DNA from: Bacteroidota bacterium
Lineage (GTDB): Bacteria; Bacteroidota; Bacteroidia; Chitinophagales; Chitinophagaceae
Length of the DNA stretch: 64,000 nt
Direction: 5' to 3'
Assembly: GCA_014190475.1 (NCBI GenBank)
Contig: BJGL01000002.1
Location: 1 to 64,000 of the forward strand
The stretch's first letter is position 1, and every line of letters starts with the position of its first letter. A program made the translations under genes and the position numbers. Of this stretch, positions 9,784 through 19,600 are shown piece by piece. The notes under the pieces are model-generated. The model did no database searches. It saw only the letters and a list, made by a program, of their open reading frames with translations, and had not been told where the DNA came from.

Positions 9784-11082
9784 CTACAAAGTCCACCGTT
9801 CTCTATCTACTTCCGCTACCAGAAAAATGCTGCCACAAACAAGTAGTAATTCATTTGGCGCCGCTTTTTGTTGCGCAGCTTCAATCGCAGCGTTTACATT
9901 TTCATGGGTTGAACCCGTAATACCCCATTCACTTGCCAATGCAGCTAGTGCAGCTGCAGGTAAGGCTCTGGGAAGCTGTGCTTGTGTAAAATAATAGGTT
10001 GCATCTTTAGGAAGTAAGGCTAGTACTCTTCCGCAATCTTTATCTTTTACCATCCCCATGATGAGGTGTAGCTTTCCATACGCTGTTTGTTGCAAATGTC
10101 GTAGGACCTGCTCAATTCCTTCAGCATTGTGCGCTACGTCAAGTACCAGCGCGGGGTGGCTACTTAACTGTTCCCACCGCCCCAGCAATCCAGTGTTTTT
10201 CTTGGTATTTCTAAGTCCCACTTGTAGTGCATTATGACCAATCGAAAAACCAGTTTTAGTGAGTTGATCTATTGAAGCTAAGACGGTAAGAAGATTCTCG
10301 CATTGATATACTCCGCAGAGGTCAAGTTCAAAGGTGTTCTGACGGCCCTCGCTGTTTGTTTTTATCAGAAATTTTTCTTGCTCCCAGTGGTAAGCAACAA
10401 TTGACTGTTTTTCGCCAGCCAGCAATATGGGGGCATCCATTTCATTTGCTTTACTGAGAAAAACCGGCCAAGATTCCGCTTGTTTTTTCCCAATCACTAT
10501 GGGCACCTGCTTTTTTATAATGCCCGCTTTTTCAAAGGCAATTTTTTCAAGGCTATCGCCCAGTAATTGCATATGATCCCAGCCAATGTTTGTAATAATT
10601 GAGAGTACCGGCGTAATAATGTTTGTGCTGTCTAAACGGCCCCCCAATCCTGTTTCGATTACCGCAACATCAACTTTTTGACGGGCAAAATAATCAAAAG
10701 CCATTGCAACTGTTACCTCAAAAAAACTTGGATTGATTTGGTCAATCAAGGGTTGGATGCTATGGGTAAAATCAACTACTTCATCTTTGCTGATCATTTC
10801 TCCATTGATTCGTATACGCTCTCTGAAATCGTACAAATGCGGAGACGTGTAGAGTCCGGTTTTATAGCCAGCCTCCTGTAATACGGAAGCGAGCATATGG
10901 CTTACGGAACCTTTTCCATTGGTTCCTGCAATGTGAATCGATTTGAATGCTTGCTGCGGGTTATTCAGCGCATCACAAAGCGCAACCGTATTATGAATAT
11001 CTTTTTTGTAGGCTGCTTCTCCAATTCGGGTAAACTGAGGAAGTTTTTCGTACAAAAATTCCAATGTTTCTTGATAATTCAT
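9784..11082 (-). CDS. folC: Bifunctional folylpolyglutamate synthase/dihydrofolate synthase
   Basis: HIAGTNGKGSVSHMLASVLQEAGYKTGLYTSPHL; ETGLGGRLDSTN. Confidence 0.95.
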   Translation of the reverse strand: MNYQETLEFLYEKLPQFTRIGEAAYKKDIHNTVALCDALNNPQQAFKSIHIAGTNGKGSVSHMLASVLQEAGYKTGLYTSPHLYDFRERIRINGEMISKDEVVDFTHSIQPLIDQINPSFFEVTVAMAFDYFARQKVDVAVIETGLGGRLDSTNIITPVLSIITNIGWDHMQLLGDSLEKIAFEKAGIIKKQVPIVIGKKQAESWPVFLSKANEMDAPILLAGEKQSIVAYHWEQEKFLIKTNSEGRQNTFELDLCGVYQCENLLTVLASIDQLTKTGFSIGHNALQVGLRNTKKNTGLLGRWEQLSSHPALVLDVAHNAEGIEQVLRHLQQTAYGKLHLIMGMVKDKDCGRVLALLPKDATYYFTQAQLPRALPAAALAALASEWGITGSTHENVNAAIEAAQQKAAPNELLLVCGSIFLVAEVDRERWTL

Positions 11083-11101
11083 TATGCAGTCAGCCAGCTT
11101 G

Positions 11102-11974
11102 CTAATTGATTCTAAAATTGAATTGTACGGTTACCATTGATTCGTGATCACTTACATCAAAGCGAATTCTCTCTAGGTATTGCACGATAGCTTGGCGATA
11201 GGCAGCACCGGTAGCGGTAGATCCTTTTGCAAAATTCACAAACTTTCCAATCCCTTCAGGAGATACAGCGATGTTTACATAAAGAGTAGCCTTGCTTAAC
11301 TCTCCCTCAAAAGCGTAACTACGAGTAATTCTTCTATCACCCCTTGTAACACGCGGCCCGCTTCCTGCTCCAATTCCAGTTCCATTTCCTCCGCCAGTGC
11401 CTTCACCAGATCCTCCTCCTGCGCCATCACCTTTTCCTACACCTGATCCATTTCCTGTACCCCCTGTTTTTTCAAAATCGCTAATTCCTGCTCCACCAGC
11501 TGCGCTTCCTCTATTTGTTTTTCCCATTACCGCCTTGGGAGTTGGAGGAGAGGGAGGCTCTATATTATTTTTAGGTTTAGTCCTTAGATTGCTGGATGCC
11601 AGCACTTTGGCATTTTTATTTTTGGAAGTTTGGCGAACTGTTTCCGGCTGCTTACTGAACTGATCCGTTTCAATGACTTTTGAAGGTATTTGTTCGCCAG
11701 GTTCTTGAGTTGCCTCCACAGATGTTCCTGCCTGATCGGGCGAAGATGCCGTTTGACCACCCCCACCGCCACCATCTTGGTATGGAGCCGGTGGATCAGG
11801 GGGCCAGTTTACTTCCACATCTACTCCTCCATTGTTTGTCTCTTTTTCAAACGAGGGTAGTTTCCACTTTAACAAAAAAAGTATAATCAATAAAAAAGCA
11901 AATACCAAGGCCGTGTAACTGGCTGCTTTTTTTGAATAAGTATACTGCTGTTTCAACATGTTTATAGCGTGCAA
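11102..11974 (-). CDS. TonB-like energy-transducer family protein with Gly/Pro-rich linker
   Basis: Single N-terminal TM, Gly-rich low-complexity spacer, C-terminal TonB-like domain (ATLYVNIAVSPEGIGKFVNFAKGSTATGAAYRQAIVQYLERIRFD). The start may instead be MLKQQ at 11959. Confidence 0.75.
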   Translation of the reverse strand: MHAINMLKQQYTYSKKAASYTALVFAFLLIILFLLKWKLPSFEKETNNGGVDVEVNWPPDPPAPYQDGGGGGGQTASSPDQAGTSVEATQEPGEQIPSKVIETDQFSKQPETVRQTSKNKNAKVLASSNLRTKPKNNIEPPSPPTPKAVMGKTNRGSAAGGAGISDFEKTGGTGNGSGVGKGDGAGGGSGEGTGGGNGTGIGAGSGPRVTRGDRRITRSYAFEGELSKATLYVNIAVSPEGIGKFVNFAKGSTATGAAYRQAIVQYLERIRFDVSDHESMVTVQFNFRIN

Positions 11975-12089
11975 GGCGAAAATAAGTGATATGGCAGAAA
12001 CCTGCTTAAAACTGTTTTCAAATCTGTTTAGTAGAACGAACGCAGTGTAGATACACTACTCCTCCATTCACTAAAGTTTGGTTAAAATA

Positions 12090-13379
12090 TCAATGCGCAA
12101 AATCAAGCTGGAAATTTCCCTTGATTCTTTCAATGGGGGGATTAAAATAACCAAATTGAAGGGTAGGGAATTCTTGTTGTAATAAAAGCTGCATATTTTT
12201 TACACCGATAGCTTCCCCTGTATCGGTTACTCCAATTTTCCCCAAGTACCAATCCGGATCAATATTGAAATTTCTCCATTGGATCATTTTCAAGTCGGTG
12301 TTTCGAATTAGTTTTCTAAGTGCTTCCACCTCCTCTAATGAGTCAGTCATACCCGGAAATACAAAGTAGTTGATAGAAGTCCAGCCGCCAAAAGAGCTCA
12401 TCACTTTTAAGCTTTCTACAATATCCTCGAATTGATAATTATTAGGACGGTAATAAGCGGTGTAGATATTTTTTCTTGCAGAGTTTGTGCTAACGCGGAT
12501 CGAATTCAGTCCCGCTTTACAGAGGGCACGTACTGCATCAGGATTTGAACCGTTGGTATTGATGTTTATGCTTCCCTTATCTGTGTGCTTACGAATTTCT
12601 ATGATCGCTGCACGAATGGTTTCCCACATCAAAAGGGGTTCGCCCTCACATCCTTGCCCAAAACTGATAATAGGGAAAGGGGCTGAGGCAAGATGAGGTA
12701 CTGCAAATTCTACAATCTCTTCAGGGGAAGGTTTGAATTGTAACCGATCCTGCGTTGAAACAATGGGTTCTTCATCGGGTTGTAGTGAAATACAGCCCAC
12801 ACAATTGGCATTACAAGCAGGAGATACGGGAATTGGACATTCCCATCTACCCAATGAAAAATTACGGGCGGCCGGACAGTTATATGTCTGACAACAATTT
12901 TCCATCAAATGCTTGACCAAGCGGTTATGAGGATAGGAATCCAGTAATGATTGGGCGCCTCGTTTAATTTTTTTATCATCGTAGCCATCACAATCCTGTC
13001 GTATGTCAGGCTCTATTCGAATGGCGGGGACCCAAAACTGATCATTTTGCCAACCAGCTGCTGTATAACAAAAAAGAGGAAGTGTGGGTGCTTCTGGTGA
13101 AGTTTCATAAGCGGCTAAATAAAATCCGGTATGTGCAGGTGGAAGAAAAGCGGCAACAGCCCATCCCTTTTCACAGAGACGCATTTGACCAGTTTCTACA
13201 TCTATGCCAATGCCTTTTCTGCCCGGTAGCTCATATAGGGAACCGCCGGAGGGTAGTAGTATCCAGTCTTCATCCGGCACAGGCATGGCATCCCAACCAG
13301 ATCTACCCGTTGCATACAAGGTTTGATCTTCGAAGATATTTCCCTTTCCATCTGAGTAGAGCAGATATGGCGTTTTCAT
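12090..13379 (-). CDS. Radical SAM protein with ~200-aa N-terminal extension
   Basis: CNANCVGC (CX3CX2C) SAM motif, GQGCEGEPLL, NTNGS; start at MKTPYLLYSDGKG avoids overlap with the upstream gene. Confidence 0.88.
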   Translation of the reverse strand: MKTPYLLYSDGKGNIFEDQTLYATGRSGWDAMPVPDEDWILLPSGGSLYELPGRKGIGIDVETGQMRLCEKGWAVAAFLPPAHTGFYLAAYETSPEAPTLPLFCYTAAGWQNDQFWVPAIRIEPDIRQDCDGYDDKKIKRGAQSLLDSYPHNRLVKHLMENCCQTYNCPAARNFSLGRWECPIPVSPACNANCVGCISLQPDEEPIVSTQDRLQFKPSPEEIVEFAVPHLASAPFPIISFGQGCEGEPLLMWETIRAAIIEIRKHTDKGSININTNGSNPDAVRALCKAGLNSIRVSTNSARKNIYTAYYRPNNYQFEDIVESLKVMSSFGGWTSINYFVFPGMTDSLEEVEALRKLIRNTDLKMIQWRNFNIDPDWYLGKIGVTDTGEAIGVKNMQLLLQQEFPTLQFGYFNPPIERIKGNFQLDFAH

Positions 13380-13381
13380 AA

Positions 13382-13945
13382 TTATTTGATTTGTTCTAGA
13401 TGGCGAAGACAAAATTGATTGAATGGGTTAGGATTAAAATCACGCTCAACCAGGATTGGGTGTTGTATAAACCGATTATTGGCAAAGTTCAACGTTAAAA
13501 TTTGATCTCGCAGTATAACCTGATCAAGTTCCTTCCAAGTGTAGGACCGGGTAGGGAACGAATTGATCTGGATATAGTCCGTATAAAAATAAATCGTAAT
13601 CGGGCGAATGGCCTGTACAAATAGAAAAGTAACGCCAATCATTCCAATGCCTGGTAGCCAATAAAAATTTGCCAACCAATTGATAGCAAAGGACAGCCCA
13701 AGGACTAACAGTAACTTTGACCGAGGATCGATGGGGGTTAGCTTCCGGTTTTTCAGGGCGTATGAAATAACGAGTAGCGAAAAAAAGGGAAATGTCAGTA
13801 GCGCAATTTTCTCCAATTGATCAGCAACAAGCATGAGATAAATTAGAAATATGGCATTGATCAAGAGCAGTAATAGTTGTATTCCTTTGACTAGTTGCTT
13901 GCTGCCTGACTGAAGCGTGAACGTAAAAAGAGCTTTGTCTTTCAC
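13382..13945 (-). CDS. Hypothetical membrane protein (two hydrophobic hairpins plus PH-like C-terminal domain)
   Basis: 187-aa intact ORF, hydrophobic segments, close spacing with neighbours. Confidence 0.7.
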   Translation of the reverse strand: MKDKALFTFTLQSGSKQLVKGIQLLLLLINAIFLIYLMLVADQLEKIALLTFPFFSLLVISYALKNRKLTPIDPRSKLLLVLGLSFAINWLANFYWLPGIGMIGVTFLFVQAIRPITIYFYTDYIQINSFPTRSYTWKELDQVILRDQILTLNFANNRFIQHPILVERDFNPNPFNQFCLRHLEQIK

Positions 13946-13951
13946 AAGAGA

Positions 13952-14689
13952 TTACGTTTCGTTTAAAATCAAATCGTGTAAGCTACGTATGCCAATTGTT
14001 TTATTGCTGGTAAATCCTTCAGCATAATCAACACCTATTCGTTTTCCTAAAAGTCTTGCCCTTGCTACGATAGCATCTAGAAAACCTTTTTTTGAGATAT
14101 AAGTTTCTGGCCCCTCTATCTGGGTATCTGGATTGTGAAATTGTGTTCCATAGGCCTGAATTGCTTTCATTCGTTGCTCAAAGACCGGACTGATGTCAAC
14201 AATAAAATCAGGCTCTTGGAAGCGATCTTGAATATAGTGAAGAACATAGGAGGGGCGCCAGCGAGCTTGGGGGAGGTTATTGTCGTCTTCTGTTTTTATC
14301 TTTTCAAGTCCTGCTAAAAAACAACTATCTGCTACAAGCTGACTTGCTTTTCCGTGATCTGGATGACGATCTTGTAATGCATTTGCCAATACAATGGTCG
14401 GTTGATATTTACGAATCGCTTGGATCAACTGGAGTTGGTGTGCCTCATCATTCAACAAAAACCCGTCTCTCATTCTTAGATTTTCCCGTCCATGAACTCC
14501 CATAATCATAGCTGCGGCAGCAGCTTCTTCATAACGGGTTTGAACTGTTCCCCGTGTTCCCAATTCGCCTTCGGTAAGATCCAGCACAGCTACTTTTTTC
14601 CCAGATTTAATTTCTTGTATAAGCGTGCCTGAGCAGCTTAATTCCACATCATCTGGATGTACGCCTATAGCAAGTATGTCAACTTTCAT
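13952..14689 (-). CDS. bshB1: Bacillithiol biosynthesis deacetylase BshB1
   Basis: PIG-L family MKVDILAIGVHPDDVELSCSGTL...DRHPDHGKAS, BshB1-type LRMRDGFL and TYISKKGFLDAI segments. Confidence 0.92.
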   Translation of the reverse strand: MKVDILAIGVHPDDVELSCSGTLIQEIKSGKKVAVLDLTEGELGTRGTVQTRYEEAAAAAMIMGVHGRENLRMRDGFLLNDEAHQLQLIQAIRKYQPTIVLANALQDRHPDHGKASQLVADSCFLAGLEKIKTEDDNNLPQARWRPSYVLHYIQDRFQEPDFIVDISPVFEQRMKAIQAYGTQFHNPDTQIEGPETYISKKGFLDAIVARARLLGKRIGVDYAEGFTSNKTIGIRSLHDLILNET

Positions 14690-14698
14690 AAAAAGTAT

Positions 14699-15394
14699 TT
14701 AGCGTCGGTAAGGATTGTTATACCAAGTTCCATCAATTTCCCGAATAATGCTCTCGATATCTCGATCTGTTCTGTTTTTGGCAAGGTCCCAATCTTGTTT
14801 CAAGTTCCCCCCAAAAAAGAATGCAACGGTTTGGTAGAGTCGGGCATTGATGCTCCCTTTGAATTCCTGAAGGATTTCATAGCAGTTATTACCCGTTTGT
14901 CGATTAATTAGCTTCATTAATATTTTACCCTGGTACACGGAAAGGTTGGTGAGAGGTTCGGTAAACTGATTACGAAGTTCTTTTTCTCGCTCTTTAATTA
15001 ATAGTTTCCTTTTGCGTTTGGCATCCACTCCCTCCAATTGGGAATTGATTTGATTGATGGTGGTTCCTGCCACCCGGGCGTAGGGGTAGGTCACATATAC
15101 GGCATTCCGTAAGCGATTCCAGGCTTCAATATGTTTACGTAGTTCCTCCGGGGAGAGGTTAGATATCCATACCATGTCCTCTTCTCGGTAACTCATAATC
15201 TCGTTGCGGTACCAAATAGCAGGAACCAGCACGGTGTCATTGGGTCCCCATCTTTTCATGATTTCTGTAAGCGGGGGTACTGGTTTAATTGAATCAGCTT
15301 CAGGAAATTTTGGATATTCTTGTCCTGTCAATCTTTTATGGAATAAAAGACTTGCACCTACTAACAAGAATACTAAAAGCTGTTTTTGTAACAT
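14699..15394 (-). CDS. DUF4294 domain-containing protein
   Basis: AIWYRNEIMSYREEDMVWI...RLRNAVYVTYPYARVAGTTINQIN...GKILMKLINRQTGNNCYEILQEFKGSINARLYQTVA. Confidence 0.85.
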   Translation of the reverse strand: MLQKQLLVFLLVGASLLFHKRLTGQEYPKFPEADSIKPVPPLTEIMKRWGPNDTVLVPAIWYRNEIMSYREEDMVWISNLSPEELRKHIEAWNRLRNAVYVTYPYARVAGTTINQINSQLEGVDAKRKRKLLIKEREKELRNQFTEPLTNLSVYQGKILMKLINRQTGNNCYEILQEFKGSINARLYQTVAFFFGGNLKQDWDLAKNRTDRDIESIIREIDGTWYNNPYRR

Positions 15395-15398
15395 GTAA

Positions 15399-17864
15399 TT
15401 ACGAAGACGTAGTGGCTGTTCGATTTTTTCTAATTCGATTAATCATACTCAGCAACAGCCCGATGGCTGTTAACCAGACGCCATACCATAACACTTTAAT
15501 AAATGGGTATCGATAAGCCTTTAGCGTTACGTACTTCAAAAGGGCGTCACTTTCTTTAATTCCTAGCCGTACTGTACCATTTACATCCGCTTCTTGAACT
15601 TGCAGAATCAAACCTTCTGAAACAAGGGTATCTGACAGGCTAATCCACTGGTTTTTTACAAAGGCCGCTCGTCCCACTATCGAATAGCTGGTTCCTGTCT
15701 TTGATTGTACTCTAATAGGCACTTCGTATAACTTGCCTTTCTCGCCAAACAGTTCTTTAGGTAAATCACTTCTGGTTTGTATCGAGTCTATGGTCATAAA
15801 ACCATTGGCATAGAAAAGCGTGTCGCCTTGTTTTTGTAAATATGATTTTAATGTGGCTGTATCTTTTTGATTTTCGGGATCTGGTATCGAGGTGATGTAG
15901 GTGAATACGTCATGATCCCAATAATGTCTCGCATCAGGATTAGCCATCAAGCCCTGGTTTCCTTTGTAGTTGACAAAGGCATTTGGAGTTAATACAAACT
16001 CTTCCTTTTCTTTTTGATTCTTGAACTGTATTTTGTAATACCACAATTGTTTTTTGGGGTGAGCCGAATCTTTTAAATAAGTTAAGGTATAGTTACCCAT
16101 CGTAACGGGGAGGCCTTGTACCAATGTTAGATTTTCTCTTGGATTTTCCCCTTCACCAAGCGGAGCAGGAATACCATTGATATTGTTTGAGATTACTTCT
16201 TTATTGGCTGACGATAACAGAATTCCGGTCAACACAAGACCAAAGCCCACATGGGCAATGGAGCCACCCGCTTCTCGGATTTTTCCCTTTGCGCCCAACC
16301 AGATATAGCTTGCATTAGCAATGACTGTATAAAAACTGAATAGAATCGTGAGTGTAATTGAATATTGAAATACAGGTCCCTTTTTTTCGTAATTGACTTC
16401 GCCAAAAATCATAAATGCTGCACCTGCAACTACTGAAAGCACCGCTGGGATTAGCATTTTTTTCCAGAAAAAAGATCGGGTAGTTGATTTGTATTTTAAG
16501 TAATGACTAATAGCAGTTAGTACAGCAAGAATTAGTGCAACATAAAGCTGTATGCTATTATAGGAGAACTCAACATCCTCCGGAGGAGCAAGTGTAGTTC
16601 CAAATATTTTATTGAAAACGGGTAACGAAGTTTGTCCGCTGATTACTATTGCGGAAAGAAAGAAAACAAGCGATCCTATAAACATCCAAAACTCACGGCT
16701 GCTGATTTCCTCTTCTTTTTGAATGGCAGGGATTTTTTTAAATGAACGGAGTAAGAAAAAAAGTGAGGGGATTGTGAACACCAGTAAAAAGGCTAGCAAT
16801 TGCCAGTTCATTCCTAAGTCTGTGAATGCATGAACAGAGGTTTCTCCAAGTATTCCGCTTCTAGTTAAAAATGTTGAATAAAGAATAAACAAGAAAGTTA
16901 GTATAAAGAATAAGTAAGTTGCTCTTAGCGAATGACCCGTGGCGCGATAAATTAATAATGTGTGTAATCCTGCAACTCCGGTCATCCATGGCACCAACGA
17001 AGCATTCTCTACGGGATCCCAGGCCCAATATCCTCCAAAGCTCAGCGATTCGTAAGCCCACATTCCTCCCATCATAATACCCACCCCTAATACGGCAGTG
17101 GAGAATAAAGACCAGGGAAGTGCCTGTTTGGTCCAGTCTCCATATTTTCCAGTCCATAGCCCTGCAATCGCGTAGGCAAAGGGAATCAGCGTAGAGGCAA
17201 AACCCATGAATAGCACAGGAGGGTGTATCACCATCCAATAATTCTGTAAAAGCGGGTTTAAGTCATTACCGTCTTTGATTGAAGAAAGGTAATCGGGCCG
17301 AAGTGATTGTGTGATATCGAAATTCAAGTGGAGTGCAGGGGCATTATCCAAAACACCACTGTCTCGTAACAATATAAAAGGGTTTGATCCCATTTTCCAA
17401 CCAGCAATGTATAAACCCATTACCATGGTCGAAAGGGCAAATTGAGCAAAACTAACAGTGGTCATCACGGGTGATTCCCATGTTCCTGCACGCCGGATCA
17501 GCAGTAAACCCAATATTGATTGGCAAAGACTCCAGAGCAGGAAACTTCCTTCTTGACCTTCCCAAAAGCAAGCGAGTAAATATTTAAACTCCAACGAGCG
17601 ACTACTATGTTTCCAAGCATAGTGGTATTCGAATAGATGGTGTTGGATTATATAAAACAATAGGCTAAAAATGGCAACTATCGAAAGCGCCTGTATGCCA
17701 AAGGATATCCTTCCCAGTTTTTTCCAATTATGGCTGTCAACAGATTCTGGTTGTCGTGCAGCAAAATAATAGGAGAGGGTGGACAGCCCCGAACTGATCA
17801 AGGTTAAAATGATAAAAAAGTGACCAAGCTGGCCAGGTAGTAGGTTTTCGCCAATGTATTTCAT
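15399..17864 (-). CDS. ccmF: Cytochrome c biogenesis protein CcsA/CcmF-type heme lyase
   Basis: 821 aa, WWD domain WGGYWAWDPVENASLVPWM, FLTRSGILGETSVHAF. Confidence 0.93.
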   Translation of the reverse strand: MKYIGENLLPGQLGHFFIILTLISSGLSTLSYYFAARQPESVDSHNWKKLGRISFGIQALSIVAIFSLLFYIIQHHLFEYHYAWKHSSRSLEFKYLLACFWEGQEGSFLLWSLCQSILGLLLIRRAGTWESPVMTTVSFAQFALSTMVMGLYIAGWKMGSNPFILLRDSGVLDNAPALHLNFDITQSLRPDYLSSIKDGNDLNPLLQNYWMVIHPPVLFMGFASTLIPFAYAIAGLWTGKYGDWTKQALPWSLFSTAVLGVGIMMGGMWAYESLSFGGYWAWDPVENASLVPWMTGVAGLHTLLIYRATGHSLRATYLFFILTFLFILYSTFLTRSGILGETSVHAFTDLGMNWQLLAFLLVFTIPSLFFLLRSFKKIPAIQKEEEISSREFWMFIGSLVFFLSAIVISGQTSLPVFNKIFGTTLAPPEDVEFSYNSIQLYVALILAVLTAISHYLKYKSTTRSFFWKKMLIPAVLSVVAGAAFMIFGEVNYEKKGPVFQYSITLTILFSFYTVIANASYIWLGAKGKIREAGGSIAHVGFGLVLTGILLSSANKEVISNNINGIPAPLGEGENPRENLTLVQGLPVTMGNYTLTYLKDSAHPKKQLWYYKIQFKNQKEKEEFVLTPNAFVNYKGNQGLMANPDARHYWDHDVFTYITSIPDPENQKDTATLKSYLQKQGDTLFYANGFMTIDSIQTRSDLPKELFGEKGKLYEVPIRVQSKTGTSYSIVGRAAFVKNQWISLSDTLVSEGLILQVQEADVNGTVRLGIKESDALLKYVTLKAYRYPFIKVLWYGVWLTAIGLLLSMINRIRKNRTATTSS

Positions 17865-17877
17865 GGGGGCGTTATGC

Positions 17878-18303
17878 TTAAGGGGCTGTTCTTGGATCAG
17901 GTACGTTGCCAGGATGTTTTAAACCTTTAGCCTCCTCTTCCTTGTATTTAGAGGGGCATTTGGTTTGAATTTCCTCACATTGAAATGTTCCATCTTTATA
18001 ACGTCCTTTTAAAACCAATCGTTCACTCATCTCAAGGTTTTCAGGCTTTGCATTGTTGTACACAACAGGCACAGAAAGTCCTAAAGAATCAACAGCGGTA
18101 AAGCGTAGGTAGTTTGGGTTTTTGATGGCATCATACTCCAAGGGAACAGTTTTATCTAACTTGGCCATTAAGTGAACATATTTTCCGGGTTTTGACATGG
18201 CCGTGCCAATGGTATCATACGTGCTGGTCGTATTGGTAAAACTGATCAATATACCTATGGACACAGCAATGAGAACTAGTAAAACAAGGTGTATTTTTTT
18301 CAT
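17878..18303 (-). CDS. ccmE: Cytochrome c maturation protein CcmE (CxxxY variant)
   Basis: N-terminal TM, OB-fold CcmE-like sequence, FQCEEIQTKCPSKYKEEE at the heme-handle position. Confidence 0.88.
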   Translation of the reverse strand: MKKIHLVLLVLIAVSIGILISFTNTTSTYDTIGTAMSKPGKYVHLMAKLDKTVPLEYDAIKNPNYLRFTAVDSLGLSVPVVYNNAKPENLEMSERLVLKGRYKDGTFQCEEIQTKCPSKYKEEEAKGLKHPGNVPDPRTAP

Positions 18304-18320
18304 ACAAAAAAATGATGGTG

Positions 18321-18328
18321 CAAAGTTA
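18321..18328 (-). promoter_or_regulatory. -7 element TAACTTTG for ccmE operon
   Basis: TAnnTTTG match 17 nt upstream of the ccmE start. Confidence 0.5.
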
Positions 18329-18393
18329 GTTCAAACTACGTGGGCATTGGGAACTATCTCGTTAATTGATTCAAAATAAAAAGCTAGTTCCTG

Positions 18394-18401
18394 TATATTT
18401 G
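18394..18401 (+). promoter_or_regulatory. -7 element TATATTTG for acyl-CoA dehydrogenase
   Basis: TAnnTTTG match 35 nt upstream of the ATG. Confidence 0.5.
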
Positions 18402-18436
18402 CAAAACTAACACTTGTTTGTATAAAATCAATCTGT

Positions 18437-19591
18437 ATGAATTTCCAACTTACCGAGGAGCAATTAATGATTCAACAGGCAGCCCGGGACTTTGCACAAA
18501 ATCAATGTTTACCAGGTGTTATTGAACGCGACGAAAAGCAGCAGTTCCCAAAAGAGCAAATTCTTCAATTGGCCGATCTTGGCTTTATGGGAATGATGGT
18601 AGACCAAGCTTACGGTGGTAGCGGGTTAGACACGGTTAGTTATGTGTTAGCAATGGAGGAGATCAGTAAAGTAGATGCTAGTACCAGTGTTTGTATGAGC
18701 GTAAATAATAGTCTGGTTTGTTACGGCTTGCAAGAGTTTGGTACGGAAGAACAAAAACAGCAGTACCTCGTACCGTTAGCACAAGGGAAAAAGAATGGTG
18801 AGCTCTATATTGGTGCTTTTATGTTGTCGGAGCCGGAAGCAGGCAGTGACGCCACCTCACAGCGTACCACGGCAGAGGATAAAGGGGACTACTACTTGCT
18901 TAATGGAACGAAGAACTGGATAACCAATGGTGGCAACGCATCTGTCTATCTTGTAATCGCCCAAACAGATCCAGCCAAGGGTTCTAAGGGAATTAACTGT
19001 TTGATTGTAGAAAAAAATTGGCCCGGTGTGGTAGTTGCTGCGAAAGAAAATAAAATGGGTATTCGTGCCAGTGATACACATACGGTTATGTTCAACGATG
19101 TAAAGGTTCCTAAGAAAAATCGGATTGGTGTCGACGGATTTGGTTTCACCTTTGCCATGAAAACATTGGCAGGAGGAAGAATTGGAATAGCTGCACAGGC
19201 ACTAGGTATTGCTAGCGGTTCTTATGAACTATCAAAAGCCTATTCCAAAACCAGAAAGGCATTTGGTACGGAAATCATGAATCACCAAATAATCGCTTTC
19301 AAGCTAGCTGATATGGCTACCCGTGTTGAGGCTGCTCGTTTGTTCTGTTTGAAATCTGCCTGGGAAAAGGATAATGGATTAGATTATACAATAAGTTCTT
19401 CCATGGCAAAAGTATTTGCCTCTGAAACAGCCATGTGGGCTTCCACGGAGGCCGTACAAATTCATGGTGGTTACGGATATGTCAAAGAATATCATGTGGA
19501 GCGATTGATGCGTGATGCAAAAATCACACAGATCTATGAAGGTACCAGTGAAGTACAACGAATTGTTATCAGCCGAGGAATTTTGAAGTAG
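18437..19591 (+). CDS. Acyl-CoA dehydrogenase (short-chain/butyryl type)
   Basis: MNFQLTEEQLMIQQAARDFAQ...LSEPEAGSDATSQRTTA...IHGGYGYVKEYHVERLMRDAKITQIYEGTSEVQRIVISR. Confidence 0.96.
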   Translation: MNFQLTEEQLMIQQAARDFAQNQCLPGVIERDEKQQFPKEQILQLADLGFMGMMVDQAYGGSGLDTVSYVLAMEEISKVDASTSVCMSVNNSLVCYGLQEFGTEEQKQQYLVPLAQGKKNGELYIGAFMLSEPEAGSDATSQRTTAEDKGDYYLLNGTKNWITNGGNASVYLVIAQTDPAKGSKGINCLIVEKNWPGVVVAAKENKMGIRASDTHTVMFNDVKVPKKNRIGVDGFGFTFAMKTLAGGRIGIAAQALGIASGSYELSKAYSKTRKAFGTEIMNHQIIAFKLADMATRVEAARLFCLKSAWEKDNGLDYTISSSMAKVFASETAMWASTEAVQIHGGYGYVKEYHVERLMRDAKITQIYEGTSEVQRIVISRGILK

Positions 19592-19600
19592 TTTTACAAT

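Noticed and set aside
11397-11663. Plus-strand ORF rich in Pro/Ser opposite the TonB-like gene
   Set aside because: It is the antisense reading of the Gly-rich linker; low-complexity codon bias keeps the frame open. No independent start or promoter evidence.
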